DNA of 34,426 nt, taken from Massilia aquatica (GTDB taxonomy: Bacteria; Pseudomonadota; Gammaproteobacteria; Burkholderiales; Burkholderiaceae_D). A program made the position numbers and the translations under genes. Shown here one piece after another: positions 1 through 7,209 of this stretch (the stretch's first letter is position 1; the number at the start of each line of letters is the position of its first letter). The DNA is taken from assembly GCF_011682045.1 (NCBI RefSeq), contig NZ_VVIW01000040.1, positions 1-34,426 of the forward strand, in the 5' to 3' direction. The notes beneath the pieces are model-generated. The model did not search any database. It was not told where the DNA came from and saw only the letters and a list, made by a program, of their open reading frames with translations.

Positions 1-56
1 ATGTGTAAGGCATGCCGCCAGCGTTCAATCTGAGCCAGGATCAAACTCTTCAGTTC
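1..56 (-). rRNA. rrs: 16S ribosomal RNA, 5' end (partial)
   Basis: Read on the minus strand, this is the conserved start of bacterial 16S rRNA. It contains the universal 27F site (AGAGTTTGATCCTGGCTCAG) followed by the usual ATTGAACGCTGGCGGCATGC helix. The rest of the gene lies beyond the left edge. The 5' end is placed at about 56 by aligning GAAGAG with the E. coli start, so it may be off by a few bases. Confidence 0.98.
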
Positions 57-224
57 AATCTCTGTTTAATGTCCTTGCGGACAGATCGCTCACTCAAAAT
101 ACTGACAAGCTCATCTTTCGATGCGCCGTGTTTCTTTTTTGTGAACATTTGATAATTTAAGTATTCAACATCGCTTACGCTCTGTTGGCACCTTCATCAA
201 ACGCCCACACTTATCGACTGTTAA

Positions 225-236
225 TTGTTAAAGAAC
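225..236 (-). promoter_or_regulatory. boxA-like antitermination element of the rrn leader
   Basis: The minus strand reads GTTCTTTAACAA inside a leader typical of betaproteobacterial rRNA operons. It matches the boxA pattern (TGCTCTTTAACA) bound by NusB/NusE to prevent premature termination of rRNA transcripts. The whole stretch 57-300 is 16S leader with no gene in it. Confidence 0.7.
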
Positions 237-300
237 TTATTCTGTACTGCCTTCTGCCGTTTGCTACGAAGCGTTGTGTTCGTTGCAGCAGAGAGGTGAG

Positions 301-329
301 ATTATGCAGCGTTTCGCGTTTTTCGTCAA
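301..329 (-). promoter_or_regulatory. rrn proximal sigma70-type promoter
   Basis: On the minus strand there is TTGACG (324-329), a 17-bp spacer and CATAAT (301-306). An A-run lies just upstream of the -35, as in an UP element. Position and quality fit a promoter of the rRNA operon. A small GC-rich hairpin (348-361) lies upstream of it. Confidence 0.7.
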
Positions 330-417
330 CCTCTTTTTTGCTACCGCGCCTCCTTGGAGGCGGCCCTGACAGACTGCTAACTACTTGATTTCGTTAACCC
401 TTTCTGCGGGGAGGCGA

Positions 418-447
418 ACTATAGCAAAGCCTGCCCCGGACTGACAA
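418..447 (-). promoter_or_regulatory. rrn distal sigma70-type promoter
   Basis: On the minus strand there is TTGTCA (442-447), an 18-bp spacer and TATAGT (418-423), followed by a GC-rich discriminator. Such discriminators are typical of growth-rate and ppGpp controlled rRNA promoters. The -35 starts only about 10 bases after the rtcA stop codon, so the RNA-repair operon and the rRNA operon are nearly contiguous. Confidence 0.65.
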
Positions 448-456
448 GGACTCTTT

Positions 457-1479
457 TCACGCCGTAGCGCGAACGGTACAGGTACTGCGCTGCTCACCCT
501 CTTCCAAGTTGATCGCAACCGGCAGAAAACGGCCGATGACTTCCGCATTGGTCGTGGCGTGCTGCGAGATCACATCCGCCGTAAAACCGCCGCCGCCGGC
601 CAGCGCCATCGGCAGCATCAGCTGGTCCGCCAGGTGTTCGCCCACTGCGGCGTTGGATGCTATATAGCGGCGCGCTTCATGCATGGCGTCCTTCGCCACC
701 ATTTCGGCGCGCACCATTTTCTCGCCGAATGCGCAAAACACCTCGCTCGCATGTTCATATTCAAGGGTGATCAGCAAGGCGTTGCCCGGTCCTTGATCGG
801 CTGGCAAGCCACGCATGCGCAGCTGCTCGCCCGACCAGCCCATGCCCAAGCCAACGCATTCGAGCTCGCGCAGTGCGATCGAGCCCGGCAATCCGGCGAC
901 AAACCCCTCGGCATAACCGTTGGTACGCTCGCCTCGCTCCATCAGCGTCAGCTGCCTTAATTGCGCGCACGGTGCAATGGTCGCCACAATACAGCCGCCG
1001 CCCGCCGGATAAAACCCGGAGCGCAGCAATTCGATGCCGATATCGGCGCCCATCCTGCGCAGCAAAGGCAAGTAAGCGCGTTCCAAAAACTGCGCCGGGG
1101 GCGCCATGGGATTATGCGTGCCGCCGCTGATACGCACCGTCGACGGCCCGTCCGCATGCAGCAATGCCAGCATCACCGTTTGCAGCACCAAGGTGCAGCT
1201 ACCGGCCGAACCGATCGCGAACTGGTAATCGCCGCCCTTGATGCCCTTGGGCGCGAAGACCAGCATCTGCGAACCCAGTTGCGCGCCCGTAACGGTGGCG
1301 CCGCTGATCTCGGCGGCCGCCTGTACCGCCACCAGATGCTGGCGCAGCAGGCCGGGCTTCTTGCGCCCCGCACGGATATTATTGATGCAGAACGCCTGCC
1401 CGGTAATCATGGACAAGGTCAGCGCGCTGCGCAGGATTTGTCCGCCGCCTTCGCCGACGGCGCCATCTAATTCAATCAT
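457..1479 (-). CDS. rtcA: RNA 3'-terminal phosphate cyclase RtcA
   Basis: RtcA uses ATP to convert RNA 3'-phosphate ends to 2',3'-cyclic phosphates, through a covalent enzyme-AMP intermediate on a histidine. Visible family marks are the N-terminal IELDGAVGEGGGQILRSAL, the IGSAGSCTLVLQ stretch, and the C-terminal LAGGGGFTADVISQHATTN, whose His at about residue 307 matches the adenylated His. The length of 340 aa is normal. I start at the ATG at 1479, with AAGAAGAG upstream. A TTG two codons earlier (1485) is also in frame. The gene is last in the rsr-Y RNA-rtcB-rtcA order, 40 bases after rtcB. It should share the sigma54 promoter at 5056-5071. No hairpin terminator is visible between its stop and the rRNA promoters. 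Confidence 0.98.
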   Translation of the reverse strand: MIELDGAVGEGGGQILRSALTLSMITGQAFCINNIRAGRKKPGLLRQHLVAVQAAAEISGATVTGAQLGSQMLVFAPKGIKGGDYQFAIGSAGSCTLVLQTVMLALLHADGPSTVRISGGTHNPMAPPAQFLERAYLPLLRRMGADIGIELLRSGFYPAGGGCIVATIAPCAQLRQLTLMERGERTNGYAEGFVAGLPGSIALRELECVGLGMGWSGEQLRMRGLPADQGPGNALLITLEYEHASEVFCAFGEKMVRAEMVAKDAMHEARRYIASNAAVGEHLADQLMLPMALAGGGGFTADVISQHATTNAEVIGRFLPVAINLEEGEQRSTCTVRATA

Positions 1480-1519
1480 CTTCAACTCTTCTTCTTATAT
1501 AGGTAAGCAGCAAGCGTCA

Positions 1520-2755
1520 TCAACCCTTGACGCACACCACCTGCTTGAGGATATGGACCACATCCACCAAGTCGCGCTGGGCGTGCATGACCGCGTCGAT
1601 ATCCTTGTACGCCATCGGAATTTCGTCGATCACGTTTTCATCCTTGCGGCACTCCACGCCCTCGGTGGCCTTGATCTGGTCGTCGATCGTATAGCGGCGC
1701 TTGGCCTCGGTACGGCTCATGGTGCGGCCGGCGCCGTGGCTGCAGCTGTTAAAGCTGTCCGGATTGCCTTTACCGCGAACGATAAAGCTCTTCGCGCCCA
1801 TCGAACCCGGAATGATACCTAGCTCGCCCGGACGGGCCGACACGGCGCCCTTACGGGTAATCAGCACATCTTTGCCGAAGTGGTGCTCCTTCTGCACATA
1901 ATTATGGTGGCAGTTTACCGCTTCCACATGCGTCTCGAACGGCTTGGTGATCACGGTACGCACCGCGGCAATCAGGTTATGCATCATCACATCGCGGTTG
2001 GTGCGGGCGAATTTCTGCGCCCAGCTGACCGCCTGGATGTAATCGTTATAGTGCTGCGTTCCTTCGGCCAGGTACGCCAGGTCCTGATCGGGCAGGTTGA
2101 TGAAGTGCGTACGCATATCCTTCTTGGCCAGCTCGATGAAGTGGGTACCGATCGCATTGCCCACCCCGCGCGAACCCGAATGCAGCATGAACCATACAAA
2201 ACCGACCTCGTCCAGGCAGACTTCCACAAAGTGGTTACCGCTTCCCAAAGTTCCCAGGTGACGGTAGTTATTCGTGGTTTTCAGCTTCGGCGTTTTCAGG
2301 CAAATGGCGTCGAATTCATCCTTCAACTGGCCCCAGGCCACATCGACCGCCGCCGGCGGCGTATTCCACGAACCTTCGTCGCGGCCGCGATAGCCGCGCG
2401 TCTTCGGCGACATACCGTGCGGGATCGCGCGCTCGATAGCGCTACGCAGCGCCGACAGGTTATCCGGCAGGTCGTTCGCGGTCAGCGTGGTCTTGGCCGC
2501 CATCATGCCGCAACCGATATCGACGCCGACCGCCGCCGGGATCACTGCGCCAAGGGTCGGAATCACGCTGCCAATGGTCGAACCTTTACCGAGGTGAACG
2601 TCCGGCATAACCGCGATATGCTTGTAAATGAAAGGCATTTTGGCGGTGTTGGCCAGCTGTTTCTTGGCCACGTCTTCCACCGGCACGCCCTTGGTCCACA
2701 TTTTGACGTGGCGGCCATCGTCCACATTCAGGACATCGTAGTTTTCGTTTTTCAT
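1520..2755 (-). CDS. rtcB: RNA-splicing ligase RtcB
   Basis: RtcB joins RNA 2',3'-cyclic phosphate or 3'-phosphate ends to 5'-OH ends, using GTP and Mn2+. The protein is 411 aa and aligns along its length with the E. coli enzyme as I know it. It has KMWTKGVPVE near the start, metal-binding GVDIGCG (Cys82), GSGNHFVEV, NCHHNYVQKE, and SCSHGAGR whose His340 matches the guanylylated histidine. It ends in the family-typical VVCVKG. The frame stays open upstream to 2896, but that stretch is the Y RNA with the tRNA-like domain. The conserved protein begins at the ATG at 2755, so I start there. The upstream GTGAGAAA gives a weak ribosome site. In E. coli, RtcB repairs rRNA and tRNA cut by toxins. Confidence 0.99.
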   Translation of the reverse strand: MKNENYDVLNVDDGRHVKMWTKGVPVEDVAKKQLANTAKMPFIYKHIAVMPDVHLGKGSTIGSVIPTLGAVIPAAVGVDIGCGMMAAKTTLTANDLPDNLSALRSAIERAIPHGMSPKTRGYRGRDEGSWNTPPAAVDVAWGQLKDEFDAICLKTPKLKTTNNYRHLGTLGSGNHFVEVCLDEVGFVWFMLHSGSRGVGNAIGTHFIELAKKDMRTHFINLPDQDLAYLAEGTQHYNDYIQAVSWAQKFARTNRDVMMHNLIAAVRTVITKPFETHVEAVNCHHNYVQKEHHFGKDVLITRKGAVSARPGELGIIPGSMGAKSFIVRGKGNPDSFNSCSHGAGRTMSRTEAKRRYTIDDQIKATEGVECRKDENVIDEIPMAYKDIDAVMHAQRDLVDVVHILKQVVCVKG

Positions 2756-2788
2756 ATTTTTCTCACTATATATAAGGTGATGCAAGGG

Positions 2789-2894
2789 GGCGACAACATC
2801 GCCCGGACAATCTGCTCTACCAGTTGAGCTACGGCCGCTTGCGCAACCGCCCGGACTCGAACCGGGACGCAATGTAATCCGGACTGCATTCGCC
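2789..2894 (-). ncRNA. Y RNA module 7, with circularly permuted tRNA-like domain (YrlA-type)
   Basis: The outer stem is GGCGA/TCGCC, with the array-wide CGAATGC (2886-2892) and TTGTCG (2791-2796) boxes. An inner stem follows (2877-2884 with 2801-2808, eight pairs, two G-U). It encloses TACATT and a tRNA-like domain in permuted order. The domain starts with a T arm (2850-2866; stem CCCGG/CCGGG, loop TTCGAGT). A 7-bp acceptor-like stem follows (2843-2849 with 2832-2838), closed by a GCAA tetraloop instead of free ends. A D arm comes last (2814-2829; stem GCTC/GAGC, loop AACTGGTA). There is no anticodon arm. This matches the known tRNA mimicry of bacterial YrlA Y RNAs that bind Rsr. It lies just upstream of rtcB. 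Confidence 0.88.
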
Positions 2895-2904
2895 AAAAAT
2901 CAAT

Positions 2905-2986
2905 TCCCGACAAGGAGTCGGCGGGACAAACAGTTGCCGGCGCCAGGCCAACAGCAACCCCCATGTAGTCCCGCCCGCATTCGGGG
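2905..2986 (-). ncRNA. Y RNA-like module 6
   Basis: The outer stem is CCCGA/TCGGG, with CGAATGC (2977-2983) and TTGTCG (2908-2913). The inner stem GGCGGGAC/GTCCCGCC is perfect, followed by TACA. The enclosed 35-40 bases can form a further hairpin (GTTGC/GCAAC). No tRNA-like arms are seen. Confidence 0.75.
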
Positions 2987-2994
2987 TAAAACGA

Positions 2995-3076
2995 TTGAGC
3001 ACGGTGCGACAAAATAAATCCGATGCGAGATAAATTTAAAGGATGTATTCGCATCAAGCATTCGCACCGCGCTCAA
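2995..3076 (-). ncRNA. Y RNA-like module 5
   Basis: The outer stem is long: TTGAGCGCGGTGCGA pairs with TCGCACCGTGCTCAA, 15 pairs with one G-U. It holds CGAATGC (3058-3064) and TTGTCG (3007-3012). The inner stem is GATGCGA/TCGCATC, followed by ATACA and an A/T-rich loop. Confidence 0.78.
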
Positions 3077-3092
3077 AACCTGTAAAACAAAG

Positions 3093-3174
3093 TCCCGACA
3101 AGGAGCGGCAAGACTTCTGTTGTCGGACGCGAAGCCCTGGCAACCTTGGAATGTAGTCCTGCCTGCATTCGGGG
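3093..3174 (-). ncRNA. Y RNA-like module 4
   Basis: The outer stem is CCCGA/TCGGG, with CGAATGC (3165-3171) and TTGTCG (3096-3101). The inner stem GGCAGGACT/AGTCTTGCC has one G-U, so pairing is kept relative to modules 2 and 6 although the bases differ. TACATT follows the 5' strand. Confidence 0.75.
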
Positions 3175-3182
3175 TAAAACGA

Positions 3183-3264
3183 TTGAGCACGATGCGACAA
3201 AAATTCCGATGCGAAGGTCAAGGTACGAAGTTGTATTCGCATCAAGCATTCGCACAGCGCTCAA
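3183..3264 (-). ncRNA. Y RNA-like module 3
   Basis: The long outer stem TTGAGCGCTGTGCGA pairs with TCGCATCGTGCTCAA (one mismatch, two G-U). It holds CGAATGC (3246-3252) and TTGTCG (3195-3200). The inner stem GATGCGAA/TTCGCATC is perfect (8 bp), followed by TACA. Confidence 0.78.
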
Positions 3265-3280
3265 AACCTGTAAAACAAAG

Positions 3281-3360
3281 TCCCGACAAAAAGCGGCAAG
3301 ACATGGGGGACTGCGGGACGCACCCTTTCAGCCGTAATGTAGTCTTGCCTGCATTCGGGG
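3281..3360 (-). ncRNA. Y RNA-like module 2
   Basis: The outer stem is CCCGA/TCGGG, with CGAATGC (3351-3357) and TTGTCG (3284-3289). The inner stem GGCAAGAC/GTCTTGCC is perfect, followed by TACATT. Modules 2, 4 and 6 form the even type. They alternate with the odd type that has the long TTGAGC/GCTCAA stem. Confidence 0.75.
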
Positions 3361-3368
3361 TAAAACGA

Positions 3369-3442
3369 TTGAGCGCAATGCGACAAATTTCACTGCGAGC
3401 ATTTGCAAAATGTAGTCGCATCGGCATTCGCACCGCACTCAA
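3369..3442 (-). ncRNA. Y RNA-like module 1, nearest rsr
   Basis: The long outer stem TTGAGTGCGGTGCGA pairs with TCGCATTGCGCTCAA, all 15 positions pairing if three G-U are allowed. It holds CGAATGC (3424-3430) and TTGTCG (3381-3386). The inner stem is the most decayed (TGCGA/TCGCA), with CTACATT and a small CATTT/AAATG hairpin. It starts about 20 bases after the rsr stop codon. Confidence 0.72.
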
Positions 3443-3462
3443 AACCGGTACATCAACGTTCT

Positions 3463-5016
3463 TTACTCCAGCGCGATCGATTCGATCTCGCCCACCCAGT
3501 GACCGGCGCCCAGCTGGCCGGCCGCAAATGCGGCGATGATCTTGAATACATCGTCCGAAAAACCGCCCACATTCAACACATCGCTACGCTCGGCGGCCTG
3601 GCTGGTACTGTTCGGCGTGCAGTCGATACACACCAGCCGCGCTGCCGGATTGCGCTGCTTGAATATTGCCCATTCAGCCATCGTGGCGGTAGCGCCGGCA
3701 CGCTGGTCGATCCACGATTCATTGTCGGATACGTAGACCACCAGGTCGGCCATCACCTTCTGCTTGTTCATCTGCACCAGCGGCGCGCTGCAATTGGTAC
3801 CGCCGCCGCCAATCGCCGCCAGCTTCTGCGCATTGGTCATGACCGTATCGCGGGCATTGAGTTCGCATACCCGCACATAATTCTCGAACGGCAGTACCAG
3901 CGCATCCGGATTCTTGCGCAGCATGGCGGCGGAAATCAGTCCCGCCACATCGATACAACGCACCTGCGAGGTGCCGCCGCCGCGATAACCCGACACCGGC
4001 GACTGCATCGATCCCGACACATCCGGGCAAATCACCACCCGTCCCTCGACTTTGGGCACATTGGCCAGCGACAGTTCCAGCGCATCCTGCAAAGCGTCGC
4101 TGATGGCGCGCGGCACGTCGCTTGATGCCGCCATATACGCCGACATCAGCTGATAGGGAAACACGCCCGACCTGGCAATCGCTTCCGGATCGCGCAGCTT
4201 GTCGGCGATCACTTCGACCATGCCCGGCAGCGCATACACGCCATTGCGGCCAAAGGTATTCAAATTCATGCGCACCATGTGCCAGCCGCCCTGGCGTGCA
4301 ATCTGGGCCCAGGCCTGCGCCGACAAGGACAACGACGTCAGCATCTGAAACGGCACATCCGGCACCGGCTGCGACTGGTCGGCCTGATACGCCTGGAAAG
4401 CCTTGAGCGCATCCGGCAGCGCGTCCGCATTAAACGGTTTGCCGATCAACCAGGCGAAAAACGCTTCACGCCAGGCTTGCGACGGTTTCGGGTGCACCAT
4501 CTTCACCACATCGCCCAAGGAAGGCGTGGCGCCGATCGCAGCCGACAGCAATTCTTTTTCCGATGCGCGGTTCAGCCATTGCTGCACCAGCTTTTTCGGC
4601 CGCGTGCCCAGCGATTTACGGCCAGCCGCGCCGGAGCGGATAATCTGCACCACATTGCGCAGCATCTTGCCGTTATTGACTACACGGCGAAATACCGGAG
4701 TCAGTTCCGGCGCGCCCTTGGCGGCCAGGACAGCGGTCAACAGCGCCGGCATATCTTTCATATAACCGCGTTCGCGGCAGTAAATCGCGGTCTGCGCGAT
4801 AAATTTGGTGTCGACTTTTTCGCACAGTTCCAGCACCGTCGCCAGCTGCGATTGCGCATTGACGTAATAGGTCGAATTCAGGCAACCGGTGGCCGCATAC
4901 TGCGCCAACTGGTGCCGTGGCGTCATGCTGTACGCCGGCGCGGCTGCCGAATTAAGACCATCGGCGCGAGGGACGAAGATTCCCTTCAAGGTCTGGAACA
5001 ACTGTGCGTTTGCCAT
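3463..5016 (-). CDS. rsr: Rsr, bacterial Ro60 orthologue (TROVE and vWA domains)
   Basis: Rsr is a ring-shaped RNA-binding protein. It holds Y RNAs and, with PNPase and RNase partners, takes part in RNA quality control and stress-time rRNA decay. The N-terminal 300 residues are a helical TROVE domain (TPRHQLAQYAATGCLNSTYY near residue 32). The C-terminal part is a von Willebrand A domain with a full MIDAS: DVSGSM at 332-337, the GGGGTN Thr at about 408, and VSDNESW at 429-435. The length of 517 aa is normal. The start at 5016 has GAGGAAA seven to eight bases upstream. The downstream Y-RNA array and rtcBA match the rsr-yrlBA-rtcBA arrangement known from Salmonella. Expression should depend on the sigma54 promoter 40 bases upstream of the start. 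Confidence 0.98.
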   Translation of the reverse strand: MANAQLFQTLKGIFVPRADGLNSAAAPAYSMTPRHQLAQYAATGCLNSTYYVNAQSQLATVLELCEKVDTKFIAQTAIYCRERGYMKDMPALLTAVLAAKGAPELTPVFRRVVNNGKMLRNVVQIIRSGAAGRKSLGTRPKKLVQQWLNRASEKELLSAAIGATPSLGDVVKMVHPKPSQAWREAFFAWLIGKPFNADALPDALKAFQAYQADQSQPVPDVPFQMLTSLSLSAQAWAQIARQGGWHMVRMNLNTFGRNGVYALPGMVEVIADKLRDPEAIARSGVFPYQLMSAYMAASSDVPRAISDALQDALELSLANVPKVEGRVVICPDVSGSMQSPVSGYRGGGTSQVRCIDVAGLISAAMLRKNPDALVLPFENYVRVCELNARDTVMTNAQKLAAIGGGGTNCSAPLVQMNKQKVMADLVVYVSDNESWIDQRAGATATMAEWAIFKQRNPAARLVCIDCTPNSTSQAAERSDVLNVGGFSDDVFKIIAAFAAGQLGAGHWVGEIESIALE

Positions 5017-5055
5017 TTTGATTTCCTCATTTTTTCTTGTTTGTATCTCCTCTAT

Positions 5056-5071
5056 TGCAAAGGGCGTGCCA
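5056..5071 (-). promoter_or_regulatory. sigma54 promoter of the rsr-Y RNA-rtcBA operon
   Basis: The minus strand reads TGGCACGCCCTTTGCA, an exact match to the sigma54 (RpoN) consensus TGGCACG-N4-TTGC. Transcription would start near 5046, about 30 bases before the rsr ATG. The divergent gene encodes the matching activator RtcR, whose binding sites should lie in 5080-5200. I see scattered GGCAA/TTGCC pieces there but no clean operator. Confidence 0.93.
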
Positions 5072-5211
5072 GCTCGCGCCAGATCCTTGCCACCTGAATA
5101 TAAGTCATTGATTTAAATAAGATTACCAATTCGCCAAGCAAAACCGGCAAGAAATGGACAAGCTGGCAATGGCATGCTAAATTATCCAACAAGATAAAAT
5201 TTTATACGGAT

Positions 5212-6828
5212 ATGAAACAGAAACGCATCGTGGTCATCGGATTTATCGGCACCCAGCTCGACAGCGGCAAGGGACCGGCGCGCTGGGAGAAATGGCGTCC
5301 CAGCATCGCCATCACCCAGCACGAGGAATACATCGTGCACCGCTTCGAGCTGCTCTACGGCGGCAAATTCGGCGCGCTGGTCGATGCCGTCACGGCCGAC
5401 ATTGCCGCCGTCTCGCCCGAAACCACGGTGGTCCCGCACGACATTCCGATCAGCGACGCCTGGGATTTCGGCGAGGTCTACGGCGCCCTGTTCGATTTCG
5501 CCAAGACCTACCCTTTCGATCCGGACAACGAGGATTACTGGATCCACATCACCACCGGCACCCACGTCGTGCAGATCTGCATGTTCCTGATGACGGAAGC
5601 GCGCTTCTTCCCCGGCCGCCTGCTGCAAAGCTCGCCGCCACGGCGCCAGTCGACCACCGAACCGGGCAGCTACGCGCTGATCGACCTCGACCTGTCGCGC
5701 TACGACCAGATCGCCCAGCGCTTTTCGCGCGAGCAAGCCGAAGGCGTGGCCTTCCTTAAGTCCGGCATTGCCACCCGCAACGCCAGCTTCAACACCATGA
5801 TCGACGAGATCGAGCGCGTGGCGATCAAGTCGCGCGCGCCGATGCTGCTGATGGGGCCGACCGGCGCCGGCAAGTCCTTCCTGGCGCGCCGCGTCTACGA
5901 ACTGAAGAAAACGCGGCACCAGATCGACGGCAAGTTCGTCGAGCTCAACTGCGCCACCCTGCACGGCGACGGCGCCGCCTCGACCCTGTTCGGCCACGTC
6001 AAAGGCTCGTTCACGGGCGCCGGCGCCGACCGCCCGGGTTTACTGCGCAGCGCCCACAAAGGCTTGCTGTTCCTTGACGAAATCGGCGAGCTCGGCCCGG
6101 ACGAGCAAGCCATGCTGCTCAAAGCCATCGAAGAAAAGCGCTTTCATCCGGTCGGCAGCGACAGCGAAGTGCAGAGCGACTTCCAGCTCATCGCCGGCAC
6201 CAACCGCGACCTGGCAAGCGAAGTGGTGGCCGGGCGCTTCCGCGAAGATCTATTTGCGCGCATCAATTTGTGGACCTACGCCCTGCCCGGCCTGGTCGAC
6301 CGGCCCGAAGATATCGAGCCCAACCTGGTCTACCTGCTCAACCAGTTCAGCCAGGAATACGGGCAGATGGTGCGTTTCAACAAGGAGGCACGCGAGCGCT
6401 ACATGCGTTTCGCGATGTCGCCCGAGGCGGTCTGGGCCGGCAACTTCCGCGACCTGTCGGCGTCCGTCACGCGCATGGCCACCTTGGCCGAGGCCGGCGG
6501 CATTTCGGACGGCATCGTCAGCGCCGAAGTGGCCCGCCTGCAAAAGCTCTGGCACCACTACACGCGCGCGCCCGCGCCCGCCGCAGCCGAGGTCGACCTT
6601 GCCGCCTTGATGGGCGACGACGCCGCAGCCGGCCTCGACCTGTTCGACGCGCTGCAACTGGCCGCCGTGGTCAAGGTGTGCCGCGACTCAAGCACCCTGT
6701 CGGACGCCGGCCGCAAGCTGTTCGCCGTCTCGCGCAGCGCCAAAAGCAAACCCAACGACGCCGACCGCCTGAAAAAATTCCTGGCGCGCTTCGACCTGGA
6801 CTGGGACCAGGTCAGCGGTCGCCGGTAA
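5212..6828 (+). CDS. rtcR: RtcR, sigma54-dependent activator of RNA repair
   Basis: RtcR is an enhancer-binding protein that turns on rtcBA when its N-terminal CARF-like domain senses an RNA-damage ligand. In published work the ligands are tRNA fragments or oligonucleotides with 2',3'-cyclic phosphate ends. Residues 1-185 are the CARF-type sensor (IVVIGFIGTQLD; ligand-site motif IHITTGTHVVQ at 111-121). Residues 190-440 are the AAA+ domain: Walker A GPTGAGKS at 215-222, sigma54-contact loop GSFTGA at 265-270 (the common form is GAFTGA), and Walker B LLFLDE at 285-290. The C-terminus from about 480 should hold the helix-turn-helix. The length of 538 aa is normal for RtcR. The start at 5212 has only a poor ribosome site. 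It is divergent from rsr across 195 bases. Confidence 0.97.
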   Translation: MKQKRIVVIGFIGTQLDSGKGPARWEKWRPSIAITQHEEYIVHRFELLYGGKFGALVDAVTADIAAVSPETTVVPHDIPISDAWDFGEVYGALFDFAKTYPFDPDNEDYWIHITTGTHVVQICMFLMTEARFFPGRLLQSSPPRRQSTTEPGSYALIDLDLSRYDQIAQRFSREQAEGVAFLKSGIATRNASFNTMIDEIERVAIKSRAPMLLMGPTGAGKSFLARRVYELKKTRHQIDGKFVELNCATLHGDGAASTLFGHVKGSFTGAGADRPGLLRSAHKGLLFLDEIGELGPDEQAMLLKAIEEKRFHPVGSDSEVQSDFQLIAGTNRDLASEVVAGRFREDLFARINLWTYALPGLVDRPEDIEPNLVYLLNQFSQEYGQMVRFNKEARERYMRFAMSPEAVWAGNFRDLSASVTRMATLAEAGGISDGIVSAEVARLQKLWHHYTRAPAPAAAEVDLAALMGDDAAAGLDLFDALQLAAVVKVCRDSSTLSDAGRKLFAVSRSAKSKPNDADRLKKFLARFDLDWDQVSGRR

Positions 6829-6940
6829 TTTGTCGGTATTGTCTTGGAAACAACAGCTATCACTTAAATAGGTTGTATTGGCGACATTTCCTGCGGTATT
6901 CTGCATACATATGCCCAAGGCATAGTTAGCGCAACGCTAA

Positions 6941-7144
6941 GCGTTATCGGGAGAGTCCGTCGATCGCAGGCAGGTGAACATTGACGGCGCCGAAGGAGCA
7001 ACCGCCCCGGAATCTCTCAGGCCCCAGGACCGATAACGCATTTGAACTCTGAAGAGCCACCGGGAGTCGTCATCCGGTGCACCGAAGGAGCAAACCGGCC
7101 GCACATCGCGCGCTGCCGGCGAATCTCTCAGGTCCAGCACAGAG
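6941..7144 (+). promoter_or_regulatory. Tandem glycine riboswitch (two aptamers)
   Basis: Aptamer 1 spans 6941-7039. Its P1 stem is a perfect GCGTTATCGG/CCGATAACGC, and it carries the family marks GGGAGAGTCC, GCCGAAGGAGCAA and AATCTCTCAGG. Aptamer 2 spans 7047-7144, with P1 CTCTG/CAGAG, ACCGAAGGAGCAA and AATCTCTCAGG again. Tandem glycine aptamers of this kind control glycine-use genes. Here the downstream gene is a broken dadA-like start. A possible promoter (TTGTAT, 18 bases, TATTCT) lies at 6873-6902. The remaining bases 6829-6940 hold nothing else I recognise. Confidence 0.93.
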
Positions 7145-7209
7145 GGGGTATCCGACGCGCACCCGCGCGCGGACTCTCCTATCTGACGTTTTTCGGACCT
7201 GGAAGACAC

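Noticed and set aside
2789-2894. An ordinary tRNA gene
   Set aside because: The T arm comes before the D arm, the acceptor ends are closed by GCAA and there is no anticodon arm, so it is a tRNA mimic.
2756-2896. In-frame N-terminal extension of rtcB
   Set aside because: It translates the Y RNA with its tRNA-like domain. RtcB similarity begins at the ATG at 2755.
2789-3448. CRISPR array
   Set aside because: The repeated boxes are short, each unit is a pair of nested stems, spacing alternates (about 73 to 107 bases), and no cas genes are near.
3120-3539. Open reading frames over the Y-RNA array, both strands
   Set aside because: They exist because the repeats share frame. They have no ribosome sites, and the paired stems explain the sequence better.
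5164-5179. Second sigma54-like site (TGGCAATGGCATGC) in front of rtcR
   Set aside because: GG and GC are nine bases apart instead of ten, so the spacing is wrong for sigma54.
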